Of a stretch of DNA of 64,000 bases, positions 17,616-25,904 are shown piece after piece. The DNA is taken from positions 1,291,332 to 1,355,331 of the forward strand of contig NZ_NGNR01000001.1 of NCBI RefSeq assembly GCF_002198115.1, given 5' to 3'. The notes beneath the pieces were generated by a model. The model worked only from the letters and a program-made list of their open reading frames with translations. It was not told the DNA's origin and did not search any database. The first letter of the stretch is position 1. Every line of letters starts with the position of its first letter. The translations under genes were made by a program, and so were the position numbers. The DNA comes from Robiginitalea sediminis (GTDB taxonomy: Bacteria; Bacteroidota; Bacteroidia; Flavobacteriales; Flavobacteriaceae).

Positions 17616-18326
17616 ATGAAATCACCTTCCCTGATCCCGGCAGTAATCCTTGCCCTTGGCCTTGCCCTCGGCGGCTACTTTATCGGCAATACCTACCTGA
17701 AGGGCAAACAGTTTGACCGCATTGTAAGCGTTAAGGGCCTTAGCGAGCGCGAGGTTCCGGCAGACCTTGCGGTATGGCCCATCAACATAGTACTTACCGG
17801 GAACGACCTGCAGACCCTGAGGCGCGAAATCGAAAAGCAGAACCAACAGGTACACGATTTTTTCAGGGCCCAGGGGTTCGATGCCACGGAAGTATCCGCA
17901 GGGGTGGTGAACATCAGCGATGCCCAGGCGAATATCTATAACACCAATGCCCAGTACAGCGCCTACCGCTACCTGGCCAAATCCGAACTTACCGTCCGGA
18001 CCTCGGATATCCCCAAACTGCAGAAGGCCCTCAATGCCAGCCTGCAACTGCTTTCCGAGGGTATCCTCTTTGCCTCCAAGAACGAATGGCAGCCGGTGGA
18101 ATATATCTTCACGGGCCTTAATACCCTAAAGCCCGAAATGATTGAGGAGGCTACCATGAACGCCCGGGAGGTAGCTGCCAAGTTCGCCCGGGATTCCGGT
18201 TCTGAGGTAGGCCCCATCCAGACCGCCAACCAGGGTTTGTTTTCCATTAACAGCCTCGATGCGAACACCCCCCAGATCAAAAAGGTCCGGGTGGTTTCCA
18301 CCATCAATTACCAATTGATAGACTAA
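17616..18326 (+). CDS. SIMPL (DUF541) domain protein, membrane-anchored
   Basis: A 236-residue protein with an N-terminal hydrophobic segment (residues about 6-26), probably a signal anchor. It is followed by the DUF541 signature IVSVKGLSEREVPADLAVWPI and a C-terminal KKVRVVSTINYQLI strand. The long helix EIEKQNQQVHDFFRAQGFD is characteristic of the family. Function unknown; likely periplasmic. It ends 15 bases from the convergent gldA end. Confidence 0.8.
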   Translation: MKSPSLIPAVILALGLALGGYFIGNTYLKGKQFDRIVSVKGLSEREVPADLAVWPINIVLTGNDLQTLRREIEKQNQQVHDFFRAQGFDATEVSAGVVNISDAQANIYNTNAQYSAYRYLAKSELTVRTSDIPKLQKALNASLQLLSEGILFASKNEWQPVEYIFTGLNTLKPEMIEEATMNAREVAAKFARDSGSEVGPIQTANQGLFSINSLDANTPQIKKVRVVSTINYQLID

Positions 18327-18341
18327 AGGCCGCAGCCTGCT

Positions 18342-19247
18342 TTACGGGGTAGGTTGTGTGGTAAGCTGGGAGAAGAGTTGTTCCAGGTTCTGGGTCTTGC
18401 GCGTGAGCTGGAGGGTTTTCAGCTGGTTGTCGTGGGCGAAGTCGAACACCATGGGTCGCATATCCTTGGTGGTATCGAATTGCAGTTCGTAGACAAAGCC
18501 TCCGGTGTTCTTTACATGGGTTACATGGGGCAGGCGTAGCAGCAGGGGTTCCTCCACCCGGTAGTCGAATTCCACCTCGATGACCTGGGTCTCGCCTTCC
18601 CGGAGGGCCTCCATGGATTTGTCTGCCACCAGCCGTCCCTGGTTAATGATCAGCACACGGTCGCAGACGGCTTCCACTTCCTTCATGATGTGGGTAGACA
18701 AAAGGATGGTTTTGTCCTGGGCAATCTCGCGGATGAGTTTCCGGATTTCCACCAGTTGGTTGGGGTCAAGCCCTGTGGTGGGTTCATCTAGGATTAGCAC
18801 CTCGGGGTCGTGGAGCAGGGCTGCTGCCAGGCCCACGCGCTGGCGGTACCCCTTGGAGAGCTGCCCGATTTTTTTATGGGCCTCCGGCTGCAAACCCGTC
18901 TGGGCAATGACTTCTGAAATCCGTTCGCGTCCCAGGCCAAAGACGCGGGCGCAGAACCGCAGGTATTCCTTTACGTACAGGTCCAGGTAAAGTGGGTTGT
19001 GTTCGGGGAGGTAGCCCAGGCTTCGCTGAACCTCCCGGGGTGCCTCCACCACGTCGAACCCGTTTACCGCTGCTGTGCCGGAGTCTGCCCGGTAATAGGT
19101 GGTAAGGATTTTCATCAGGGTGGATTTGCCTGCGCCGTTAGGCCCCAAAAAGCCGACAACCTCACCCTTTCCCACGGAAAAACTTACCTGGTCCAGGGCT
19201 TTCTGGTCCCCAAACTGCTTGCTTATGTTCGATACGCTGATGGACAT
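18342..19247 (-). CDS. gldA: Gliding-motility ABC transporter ATP-binding protein GldA
   Basis: A 301-residue ABC ATPase. Walker A is GPNGAGKST, the signature is LSKGYRQRVGLA, Walker B is VLILDEPTTGLDP, and the switch histidine is in LLSTHIMKE. The N-terminus (MSISVSNISKQFGDQKALDQ) is that of flavobacterial GldA, part of the GldAFG transporter reported as needed for gliding. The membrane components GldF and GldG are not in this window. The ATG at 19247 is preferred to one nine codons upstream because it begins at the family's usual position. Confidence 0.85.
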   Translation of the reverse strand: MSISVSNISKQFGDQKALDQVSFSVGKGEVVGFLGPNGAGKSTLMKILTTYYRADSGTAAVNGFDVVEAPREVQRSLGYLPEHNPLYLDLYVKEYLRFCARVFGLGRERISEVIAQTGLQPEAHKKIGQLSKGYRQRVGLAAALLHDPEVLILDEPTTGLDPNQLVEIRKLIREIAQDKTILLSTHIMKEVEAVCDRVLIINQGRLVADKSMEALREGETQVIEVEFDYRVEEPLLLRLPHVTHVKNTGGFVYELQFDTTKDMRPMVFDFAHDNQLKTLQLTRKTQNLEQLFSQLTTQPTP

Positions 19248-19479
19248 CTGCCGGTTTTTGCCAAAAATACGCATTGCCGGGCAAAAGCAGGTATGCCGGG
19301 TGCCTGCGGAAGGAGATTCTGTTCCGATGGGGGCAAGGGTAGTGCAGAATTCCTAAAAAACGATTCGTTTGGTTTAAGAAAATTCAGCCGCTAAATGGAA
19401 TTGCTTATATTTTTCAAAAATTTCGGGGAATAACGGGTAAATTCAATTTAATACCTACATTAGTGCCGACTAAAGACCT

Positions 19480-19551
19480 ATGAACCATACGTTTTTCTAT
19501 AGCGGATTTTTCTTTTACTTCTTTTACAAGGGGAGTACGGGGCCGTTATAG
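19480..19551 (+). CDS. Phe/Tyr-rich leader peptide of the aromatic operon
   Basis: A 23-codon reading frame: M-N-H-T-F-F-Y-S-G, then FFFYFFY, then K-G-S-T-G-P-L and TAG. Seven Phe and three Tyr codons in 12 consecutive codons (19492-19527) are far beyond chance and match classical attenuator leaders. Its last codons overlap the antiterminator strand at 19537-19544. A weak -7-like TACATTAG at 19456-19463 could start the transcript close to the ATG. Low charged Phe-tRNA or Tyr-tRNA should stall the ribosome here and allow transcription of the downstream biosynthetic genes. Confidence 0.85.
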   Translation: MNHTFFYSGFFFYFFYKGSTGPL

Positions 19552-19604
19552 ATAGTGCGCAACACCATATCTGAGGTCCCGTTCTGAAACGGGACTTTTT
19601 TTTT
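19537..19604 (+). terminator. Attenuator with competing antiterminator before pheA
   Basis: Terminator: GTCCCGTT (19576-19583) pairs with AACGGGAC (19588-19595) around loop CTGA, followed by nine T. Antiterminator: ACGGGGCC (19537-19544) pairs with GGTCCCGT (19575-19582), seven Watson-Crick pairs and one G-U, using the same bases as the terminator's left arm. The upstream antiterminator strand lies inside the last codons of the leader peptide, so a ribosome reaching the stop would mask it and let the terminator form; a stalled ribosome would leave it free. Confidence 0.88.
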
Positions 19605-19636
19605 GGCGGTAACACTAGGGTATAAGCAAAACGCAA

Positions 19637-20467
19637 ATGAAGCCACTGCGCGTAGCCATTCAGGGAGTACTCGGCTCCAACCACCACATGGTTGCCCACG
19701 AGTATTTCGACCAGGAGGTCGAACTACTGGAATGCCTCTCGTTCCACGGGATGGTAGACAGCCTGGTCTGTGGGGAGGCAGACAAGGCCGTTATGGCCAT
19801 TGAGAATTCCATTGCCGGATCCATCATCCCCAATTATGCCCTGGTCTGCGAAAACGGCCTGCACATTATCGGGGAGCATTACCTGAATGTCCACCACAAC
19901 CTGATGGCCCTGCCCGGGCAGCAGCTTTCCGATATCCGGGAGGTCAGGAGCCACCCCATGGCCCTGTTGCAGTGCCGGGAGTACCTGAAGACCCTCCCCG
20001 GGATCCGGATGGTGGAAGATGTGGATACGGCCGAGACGGCCCGACGGATCCGGGAAGAACAGCTGAAGGGGATAGCAGCCATCGCCCCGGCCCTGGCAGC
20101 CGAGCGCTATGGGCTTGACATCCTGGCCCGGGATATACAGACCATCAAGAACAATGCTACCCGCTTTATTATCCTGAAGAAGGTAAACAAGGAGTGGCCC
20201 AAAGAAGTCATCAATAAGGCGAGTATGCGATTTCTTACCGACCACAAAAGGGGAAGCCTTGCCACGGTTCTCAATGTGATGAGCGACTGCAACCTGAACC
20301 TGACTAAAATCCAGTCGCTTCCGGTTATCGAAACCCCCTGGAAGTACTCCTTCTTTGTGGATGTCACCTTTGAGGCCTATGACCATTTTGACAAAGCTAA
20401 GTCCCTGCTGCAGATCATGACAGAAGATTTCAGGGTGCTGGGGGAATACAAAAACGCTAGGATATGA
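19637..20467 (+). CDS. pheA: Prephenate dehydratase
   Basis: A 276-residue enzyme converting prephenate to phenylpyruvate. The catalytic domain is recognisable by IENSIAGSIIPNYALV, SHPMALLQC and the essential TRF triad in KNNATRF. The C-terminal ACT domain (DHKRGSLATVLNVM, then LNLTKIQSLPV) is the usual phenylalanine-binding feedback site. The extreme N-terminus (AIQGVLGSNHHMVAHEYF) departs from the common GPxGTFSxxAA motif, a divergence I believe is shared by flavobacterial homologues. It is the first structural gene after the attenuator and overlaps the next gene by ATGA. Confidence 0.92.
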   Translation: MKPLRVAIQGVLGSNHHMVAHEYFDQEVELLECLSFHGMVDSLVCGEADKAVMAIENSIAGSIIPNYALVCENGLHIIGEHYLNVHHNLMALPGQQLSDIREVRSHPMALLQCREYLKTLPGIRMVEDVDTAETARRIREEQLKGIAAIAPALAAERYGLDILARDIQTIKNNATRFIILKKVNKEWPKEVINKASMRFLTDHKRGSLATVLNVMSDCNLNLTKIQSLPVIETPWKYSFFVDVTFEAYDHFDKAKSLLQIMTEDFRVLGEYKNARI

Positions 20468-21654
20468 TTCGCGAAGCAGACCGGCTAAACCACGTCCAGG
20501 AATACTATTTCTCGACCAAGTTGCGGGAGGTGCGGGCCATGGTGGCCCAGGGACATCCTGTGATCAATATGGGTATCGGGAGCCCGGATTTAGCACCCGC
20601 CCCGGAGGTGCTGCAGATGTTGCAGGAAGCCACCTCCCACGCGGGGGCACACCAATACCAGAGCTACCAGGGCCTTCCGGAACTCCGCCAGACCATAGCA
20701 GCGTTTTACGAAAACAAATTCGGCGTCCACCTCGAGGCAGATACCGAGGTACTGCCGCTGATGGGCTCCAAAGAGGGGATCATGCATATCAGCATGGCGT
20801 TCCTAAACCCCGGAGACCGGGTGCTGATCCCCAACCCGGGGTATCCCACCTATGCCTCCGTAACCCGCCTGGTAGGGGCCGAGCCCTTGTTCTACGAACT
20901 CACCGAAGCTGGGGGGTGGTTCCCCGACCTCGACGCCCTGGAGGCTTCGGGCCTGGACGGGGTAAAACTGATGTGGGTGAGCTACCCCCATATGCCCACC
21001 GGGGCCTGCGCCACCCGGGAACAGCTGGCGGCATTGGTCAGTTTTGCCCGAAGGAACAATATCCTGTTGGTTAACGACAACCCCTACAGCTTTGTCCTGA
21101 GCCGGGAACCCCTCAGCATCCTCGGGGCGGCCGGGGCCGGGGGGCATGTGCTGGAGCTCAACTCCCTGAGCAAGACCTTTAATATGGCCGGCTGGCGGGT
21201 GGGGATGGTCCTGGGGGCGGCCCCGCTGATCGCATCGGTCCTCAAGGTGAAGAGCAACATGGATTCCGGGATGTTTTACGGGATTCAAAAAGGGGCCATT
21301 GCAGCGCTGAAAAGCGGCCCGAAATGGTTCGAAAAACTCGATGAGGTCTATCGCAACCGCCGTAAAGCCGTGTTTGCCCTGGCAGACCTACTTGGGTGTT
21401 CTTACGACCCGGGTGCCGTGGGGATGTTTGTTTGGGCCCGCCTGCCAGAGGGCAGTGCCGATGCGGAAACCTACATCGATGCCCTGCTGCGGGAGAAACA
21501 CATTTTTATTGCCCCGGGAACTATCTTCGGCTCGGCCGGTGCCGGGTATGTGCGCTTTTCCCTTTGCGTACCCGAGGAGAAAATCAGGGAGGCCATCCGG
21601 CGGCTGACCGTGGATAAGCCGGCCCAAAAGCCGGAGCAAAATACAGAGGCATGA
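20464..21654 (+). CDS. Class I/II PLP aminotransferase of the aromatic operon
   Basis: A 396-residue fold-type I aminotransferase. The Schiff-base lysine is K237 in LNSLSKTFNMAGWRVG; NMGIGSPDL is the N-terminal substrate loop. Position in an operon between prephenate dehydratase and dehydrogenase suggests it transaminates phenylpyruvate, hydroxyphenylpyruvate or prephenate. The normally conserved Asn of the NPTG motif is replaced: the sequence reads SYPHMPTGA with Met177. That Asn contacts PLP O3' in aspartate aminotransferase, so the change is notable. Start and end both overlap neighbouring genes by ATGA. Confidence 0.88.
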   Translation: MIREADRLNHVQEYYFSTKLREVRAMVAQGHPVINMGIGSPDLAPAPEVLQMLQEATSHAGAHQYQSYQGLPELRQTIAAFYENKFGVHLEADTEVLPLMGSKEGIMHISMAFLNPGDRVLIPNPGYPTYASVTRLVGAEPLFYELTEAGGWFPDLDALEASGLDGVKLMWVSYPHMPTGACATREQLAALVSFARRNNILLVNDNPYSFVLSREPLSILGAAGAGGHVLELNSLSKTFNMAGWRVGMVLGAAPLIASVLKVKSNMDSGMFYGIQKGAIAALKSGPKWFEKLDEVYRNRRKAVFALADLLGCSYDPGAVGMFVWARLPEGSADAETYIDALLREKHIFIAPGTIFGSAGAGYVRFSLCVPEEKIREAIRRLTVDKPAQKPEQNTEA

Positions 21655-22517
21655 AGATTGTTATTATTGGCATAGGACTTATCGGGGGCTCTATGGCCCG
21701 GGATATGCGAACTGCACTCCCGGGGGCGGCCATCCTCGGGATGGACCGCAATGCAGACCACCTCCGGGAAGCCGAATCCATCGGGCTAATAGACCGGGAG
21801 GCCAGGCCCGAAGACCTGGCCGGGGCAGACCTGGTGGTCGTCAGCATACCGGTAAACCACATTACCGAACAGCTCCCCGGGATCCTGGACGCAGTGGGGG
21901 ACGATACCCTGGTGATCGATGCCGGTTCTACCAAGGGGCCTATTTGCCAAAGCGTATCCGGCCACCCGAAACGACGGAACTTTTTGGCCTGCCACCCCAT
22001 TGCAGGGACCGAATTCACAGGTCCGGGGGCCGCGGTCAGCGGGCTGTTCCAGGACAAGGTGAACATCATCTGTGAGGTAGAGCAGACCGCTTTTAAAATT
22101 CAGGAGCGGGCCCTGGAGCTGTTCCACAAGCTCGGCATGCGTATCCGCTATATGAACCCGGAGGCGCACGACAGGCACATTGCCTATGTATCCCACCTTT
22201 CGCATATCAGTTCCTTTATGCTGGGCAAGACCGTTATTGAGAAGGAGCAGAACGAGCGGGATATTTTTGATATGGCCGGTAGTGGGTTTGAGAGCACGGT
22301 CCGCCTGGCCAAGAGCTCCCCGGCCATGTGGACGCCCATATTCGAGCAGAACAAAGAAAACGTGCTGGAAACCCTGGACGAGTATATCGCCAACCTCCGG
22401 GATTTCCGGGACAAGCTCCAGGCCGGGGCCTACGAGGACCTGTACCAGCAAATGGACCATACCAACCGGATACGAGATATTTTAAAAGGAATTCCATCGA
22501 ACAAAAACAATTCATAA
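21651..22517 (+). CDS. tyrA: Prephenate dehydrogenase
   Basis: A 288-residue NAD-dependent dehydrogenase converting prephenate to 4-hydroxyphenylpyruvate. It begins with the Rossmann motif IVIIGIGLIGGSMA and contains VIDAGSTKGPIC, CHPIAGTE and the family H in HDRHIAYVSHLSH. It is the monofunctional form: no chorismate mutase domain (that activity is fused to the next protein) and no C-terminal ACT domain. It overlaps the aminotransferase by ATGA and is three bases before the next gene. Confidence 0.92.
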   Translation: MKIVIIGIGLIGGSMARDMRTALPGAAILGMDRNADHLREAESIGLIDREARPEDLAGADLVVVSIPVNHITEQLPGILDAVGDDTLVIDAGSTKGPICQSVSGHPKRRNFLACHPIAGTEFTGPGAAVSGLFQDKVNIICEVEQTAFKIQERALELFHKLGMRIRYMNPEAHDRHIAYVSHLSHISSFMLGKTVIEKEQNERDIFDMAGSGFESTVRLAKSSPAMWTPIFEQNKENVLETLDEYIANLRDFRDKLQAGAYEDLYQQMDHTNRIRDILKGIPSNKNNS

Positions 22518-22520
22518 ACC

Positions 22521-23603
22521 ATGGAAAATTCAAAGCAAATGCGCAATTGGCTGGATCAGATGAACCTGCCGCACCCCCTGGTCATTGCCGGGCCCTGCAG
22601 CGCCGAAACCGAGCAGCAGGTGCTGTCCATAGCCCACGAGCTTAAGGATACGGATGTGAACTACTACCGGGCGGGGATCTGGAAACCCCGTACGCGCCCC
22701 GGAAATTTCGAGGGCGTGGGGGCCATTGGCCTGAAATGGCTGCAGAAGGTGAAGGAGGAAACCGGGCTGAAAACAGCCACGGAGGTAGCCAACAAAGCCC
22801 ATGTGGACCTGGCCCTGGAACACGATATAGACCTGCTTTGGATCGGGGCGCGCTCTACGGTGAGCCCGTTTATCGTGCAGGAAATTGCCGATGCCCTGGA
22901 GGGTACCGATAAGATTGTGCTCATCAAAAACCCGGTAAACCCCGACCTTTCCCTCTGGCTGGGTGCCGTAGAGCGGCTCTATTCGGCAAACATCCAGAAC
23001 CTGGGGGTTATCCACCGCGGGTTTTCCACCTACCAGAAAACCAAATACCGGAATATCCCCGAGTGGCAGCTGGCCATTGAACTGCAGACTCGTTTTCCGG
23101 ACCTGCCCCTGATCAATGATCCGTCTCACATAAGCGGGAAGCGGGACCTGATTTTCGATGTTTCCCAGACGGCGCTGGACCTGAATTTCGACGGGCTTAT
23201 GATCGAGACCCATACAGACCCGGACAATGCCTGGAGCGATGCCGCCCAGCAGGTAACCCCCCAACGACTGGTACAGATCATGAAAGACCTGAGAATCCGT
23301 AAGGAAACTGACCAGGAAGCCGAGTACAATTCCAAATTGGCCAACCTGCGGGCCCAGATCGATGTGATCGACAACCAGCTCCTGGACATCCTGGGTAAGA
23401 GGATGAAGATCTCCGACGCCATAGGGGAGCTGAAAAAGGAGCGGAACGTAGCCGTGCTGCAGACCGGGCGCTGGAATGCCATTTTGGGCAGTATGATCCT
23501 GGAAGGGGAGAGCCACGGCCTCAGCGAGGAATTCGTCCTGCGCATGTTTAAGGCCATCCACCAGGAATCCATCAACCACCAGGAGAAAATCATCAACGCC
23601 TGA
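22521..23603 (+). CDS. Bifunctional DAHP synthase / chorismate mutase
   Basis: A 360-residue fusion. Residues about 10-260 are a type I-beta DAHP synthase (GPCSAET, RAGIWKPRTRPGNFEG, DPSHISGKRD, IETHTDPDNAWSDA), which condenses PEP and erythrose-4-phosphate. Residues about 270-360 are an AroQ chorismate mutase helix bundle (LRAQIDVIDNQLLDILGKRM). The fusion order, synthase first and mutase last, is the Bacteroidota form. The mutase domain probably also serves feedback control. It closes a four-gene operon covering pathway entry and the chorismate-to-Phe/Tyr branch. Confidence 0.93.
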   Translation: MENSKQMRNWLDQMNLPHPLVIAGPCSAETEQQVLSIAHELKDTDVNYYRAGIWKPRTRPGNFEGVGAIGLKWLQKVKEETGLKTATEVANKAHVDLALEHDIDLLWIGARSTVSPFIVQEIADALEGTDKIVLIKNPVNPDLSLWLGAVERLYSANIQNLGVIHRGFSTYQKTKYRNIPEWQLAIELQTRFPDLPLINDPSHISGKRDLIFDVSQTALDLNFDGLMIETHTDPDNAWSDAAQQVTPQRLVQIMKDLRIRKETDQEAEYNSKLANLRAQIDVIDNQLLDILGKRMKISDAIGELKKERNVAVLQTGRWNAILGSMILEGESHGLSEEFVLRMFKAIHQESINHQEKIINA

Positions 23604-23616
23604 GGCGCCGCCGGAA

Positions 23617-23633
23617 TTTTTCGTATCGAAAAA
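23617..23633. repeat. AT-rich palindrome upstream of the head-GIN gene
   Basis: TTTTTCGTATCGAAAAA is a perfect 7-bp inverted repeat around TAT. It lies between the aromatic operon and the next gene, 57 bases before that ATG. There is no T-run after it as in a strong terminator. It could end the operon weakly or be an operator. A partly similar TTTTTTATCGAAAAG occurs near 26363 before another secreted-protein gene. Confidence 0.35.
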
Positions 23634-23689
23634 GTGTAACAATGGACCCGGGCCTGCGTCTTTCGTAGCGGAACCAATTAAGAATCCCT

Positions 23690-24364
23690 ATGAGAACACT
23701 AGTATTGGCCCTGATGCTGTCTGCCGGCAGCGCGGCCCTGGCGCAACGCACCATAGACCGGGAAGTGGGCGATTTCCACGAGATCAAGGTCTTTGACCTG
23801 ATTGAGGTCAACCTGATACAATCCGATGAAAACCGCATCCTCATCAAAGGGGAAAATACGGAAGACATCCATTTTGTAAACCGGGACGGGGTGCTCAAAC
23901 TCCGGATGGAGCTGGAAAAGAAATTCACCGGGGAAGACACCTTTATAGAGGTCTATTACACCGACCTGCAGGTAATCGACGCCAATGAAGGCGCCCGGGT
24001 GGTCACCAATGCCCTGGTGGAGCAGGACCGCATCGAACTCCGGGCCCAGGAAGGGGCTCAGATCGAAATCGGGATGCAGGTTCGGGATGCCGATATCCGC
24101 GCGGTAACCGGGGGTATTGTAAAAGCTTCCGGTCTGGCCCAAAACCAGGTGATCCGGATCAATACCGGGGGTATTTTTGAAGGCCGGGAACTCAAGACTG
24201 ACTACAGCGATATCCGCGTATCCGCCGGAGGGGAGGCCGAACTCTATGCCTCTGAGGCCGTGGATATTGAAATCCGGGCCGGGGGGGATGTGTATGTCTA
24301 CGGCAACCCCAGGCGCATCACTAAAGACCGCATGTTCGGGGGTCGGATCTATATCCGGGATTGA
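23690..24364 (+). CDS. Secreted head-GIN (DUF2807) domain protein
   Basis: A 224-residue protein with a signal peptide (ending AALAQ) and one head-GIN/DUF2807 domain (residues about 20-224) of regular short beta strands: FHEIKVFDLIEVNLIQSDE, ANEGARVVTNA, INTGGIFEGRELKTDYSDIRVSAGGEAEL. It differs from the lipoprotein paralogue at 13318-14079 in having no lipobox. Members are thought to be periplasmic or outer-membrane associated; no activity is established. It is monocistronic with a strong terminator behind it. Confidence 0.75.
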   Translation: MRTLVLALMLSAGSAALAQRTIDREVGDFHEIKVFDLIEVNLIQSDENRILIKGENTEDIHFVNRDGVLKLRMELEKKFTGEDTFIEVYYTDLQVIDANEGARVVTNALVEQDRIELRAQEGAQIEIGMQVRDADIRAVTGGIVKASGLAQNQVIRINTGGIFEGRELKTDYSDIRVSAGGEAELYASEAVDIEIRAGGDVYVYGNPRRITKDRMFGGRIYIRD

Positions 24365-24383
24365 CCTCCTCCTAGTTTAAGTG

Positions 24384-24417
24384 AAAAACCCCCGCGGACT
24401 TCTCCGCGGGGGTTTTT
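24384..24417. terminator. Strong bidirectional terminator
   Basis: A perfect 15-bp stem, AAAAACCCCCGCGGA with its complement TCCGCGGGGGTTTTT, around loop CTTC lies between convergent genes. The A/T tails at each end serve both directions. Confidence 0.92.
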
Positions 24418-24439
24418 GATTCAGGCTTCCGACGGGGGC

Positions 24440-24880
24440 CTACTTTCTGAAGATATACCGGGTGATGAATATCCCCTGGCCGTCTCCCTTTCCGCCTTCG
24501 CTTTCCACGGCGCTGGTGACAAAGGCCAGTTCCCACCCATTGGCAATCATATCGTTGATCATGGAGGTAATCACGGCATCGTTGGCGGCGATATTCTGAA
24601 ACCGGATCCCGCCCAGGTTATAGAAGTTGAGTAATTTGGTTTCCTCAAAATTCTTGACGCGGATTTCCCCCCGGTCCGATTTGTTCCGGGTGTTGTCGTC
24701 TTCGGTTTGCACGCTGGTGAATTCCTTGTAGTCCTTTTCCTCGAGGGCGTTGACGATGCGGGAGCGCCCGAGGCCATTCGGCACGATGGATTCCACACTG
24801 GTAATGACCTTGTAGGTCTGGGCGCTCATGTCCCATTGCAGGGCCAGGACCACCAGGGCAAACAAGAATACTTTTTTCAT
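24440..24880 (-). CDS. Secreted protein of unknown function
   Basis: A 146-residue protein with a signal peptide (MKKVFLFALVVLALQWDMSAQ). The mature part is charged, with an FYNLGGIRFQN segment, an AAND-AVITSMINDMIANGWELAFV helix and a final FITRYIFRK strand. I do not recognise the family. It is monocistronic, transcribed toward the shared terminator at 24384-24417, and divergent from rsgA. Confidence 0.65.
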   Translation of the reverse strand: MKKVFLFALVVLALQWDMSAQTYKVITSVESIVPNGLGRSRIVNALEEKDYKEFTSVQTEDDNTRNKSDRGEIRVKNFEETKLLNFYNLGGIRFQNIAANDAVITSMINDMIANGWELAFVTSAVESEGGKGDGQGIFITRYIFRK

Positions 24881-24973
24881 AAGAGTTGATCTGAAAGTTA
24901 TTAGATAAGGCTATAGTTGACTCCCTACAATGTTACGGGAATATTCTTATTTTGCGAAGCACCAACGTGTAAA

Positions 24974-25903
24974 ATGCAGGGAACCGTTTATAAATCGACA
25001 GGAAGCTGGTACCAGGTGAAAGCCCGGGACGGCTCCTTCCACGACTGCCGCATAAAGGGAAAATTCCGGATCCAGGACATCAAAAGCACCAACCCCGTTG
25101 CCGTAGGGGACGAGGTGGTTTTTGAACTGGAAACCGTGGCCGGGGAAACCGTGGGCCGTATAGACGAAATCCTCCCCCGTCGTAACTACCTGGTGCGCAA
25201 ATCGGTCAAGCTCTCCAAGCAAACCCATATTATTGCGGCCAATATAGACCAGGTCTTCCTGCTTATTACCCTGGATAACCCCAGGACATATACCGTATTC
25301 ATTGACCGCTTCCTGGCCGCTGCCGAGGCGTATTCCATTCCTTGTATCCTGCTTTTCAACAAGGCCGATACCTTCAGCGCGGAAACCGGGGCCTCTACCC
25401 AGGAGCTTATGGAGTTGTATACCAGCATCGGGTATGAGTGCCTGGAGATCTCGGCTAAAACCGGCCGTAACGTGGAGAAGGTTGTAGCGCGGATGAAGGG
25501 AAAAACCTCCATGTTTGCCGGGCATTCCGGGGTAGGAAAATCTACACTCATCAACCGGATAGCTCCGGAGTTGGCCCTGCGCACCATGGAGACCTCCGAG
25601 CAGCACCGGCAGGGGCAGCACACTACCACCTTTGCCGAGATGTTCGACCTGCCTTTCGGTGCGCGGATCATCGATACCCCGGGTATCCGGGGCTTCGGTT
25701 TGGTCGATATGGATAAAGAGGAGATCGGGGATTATTTTCCCGAGCTGTTCGCCCTGAAATCCGAATGTAAATTCAACAATTGCCTGCATCTGGACGAACC
25801 CAAATGCGCCGTTAAAAAGGCGGTGGAGGAAGGCCGGGTTCCCGAAAGCCGGTACCATTCCTATTTGCAGATTCTCACCGGGGAGGACGAAACCTACAGA
25901 TAA
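24974..25903 (+). CDS. rsgA: Ribosome small-subunit GTPase RsgA
   Basis: A 309-residue circularly permuted GTPase that checks late 30S assembly. An N-terminal OB fold (residues 1-75) precedes the G domain with motifs in permuted order: NKAD (129-132), then GHSGVGKS (183-190), then DTPG (234-237). The C-terminal zinc site is C265, C270, H272, C278. The ATG at 24974 is chosen because the product then starts with the family's MQGTVYKSTG; an upstream TTG would add 19 residues of no family character. A TTATTTTG near 24948 resembles a -7 element. The dtd ATG follows the stop by one base. Confidence 0.93.
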   Translation: MQGTVYKSTGSWYQVKARDGSFHDCRIKGKFRIQDIKSTNPVAVGDEVVFELETVAGETVGRIDEILPRRNYLVRKSVKLSKQTHIIAANIDQVFLLITLDNPRTYTVFIDRFLAAAEAYSIPCILLFNKADTFSAETGASTQELMELYTSIGYECLEISAKTGRNVEKVVARMKGKTSMFAGHSGVGKSTLINRIAPELALRTMETSEQHRQGQHTTTFAEMFDLPFGARIIDTPGIRGFGLVDMDKEEIGDYFPELFALKSECKFNNCLHLDEPKCAVKKAVEEGRVPESRYHSYLQILTGEDETYR

Positions 25904-25904
25904 T

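Noticed and set aside
24917-24973. N-terminal extension of RsgA from an upstream TTG
   Set aside because: The extra 19 residues have no family character, and the ATG at 24974 gives the conserved MQGTVYK start.
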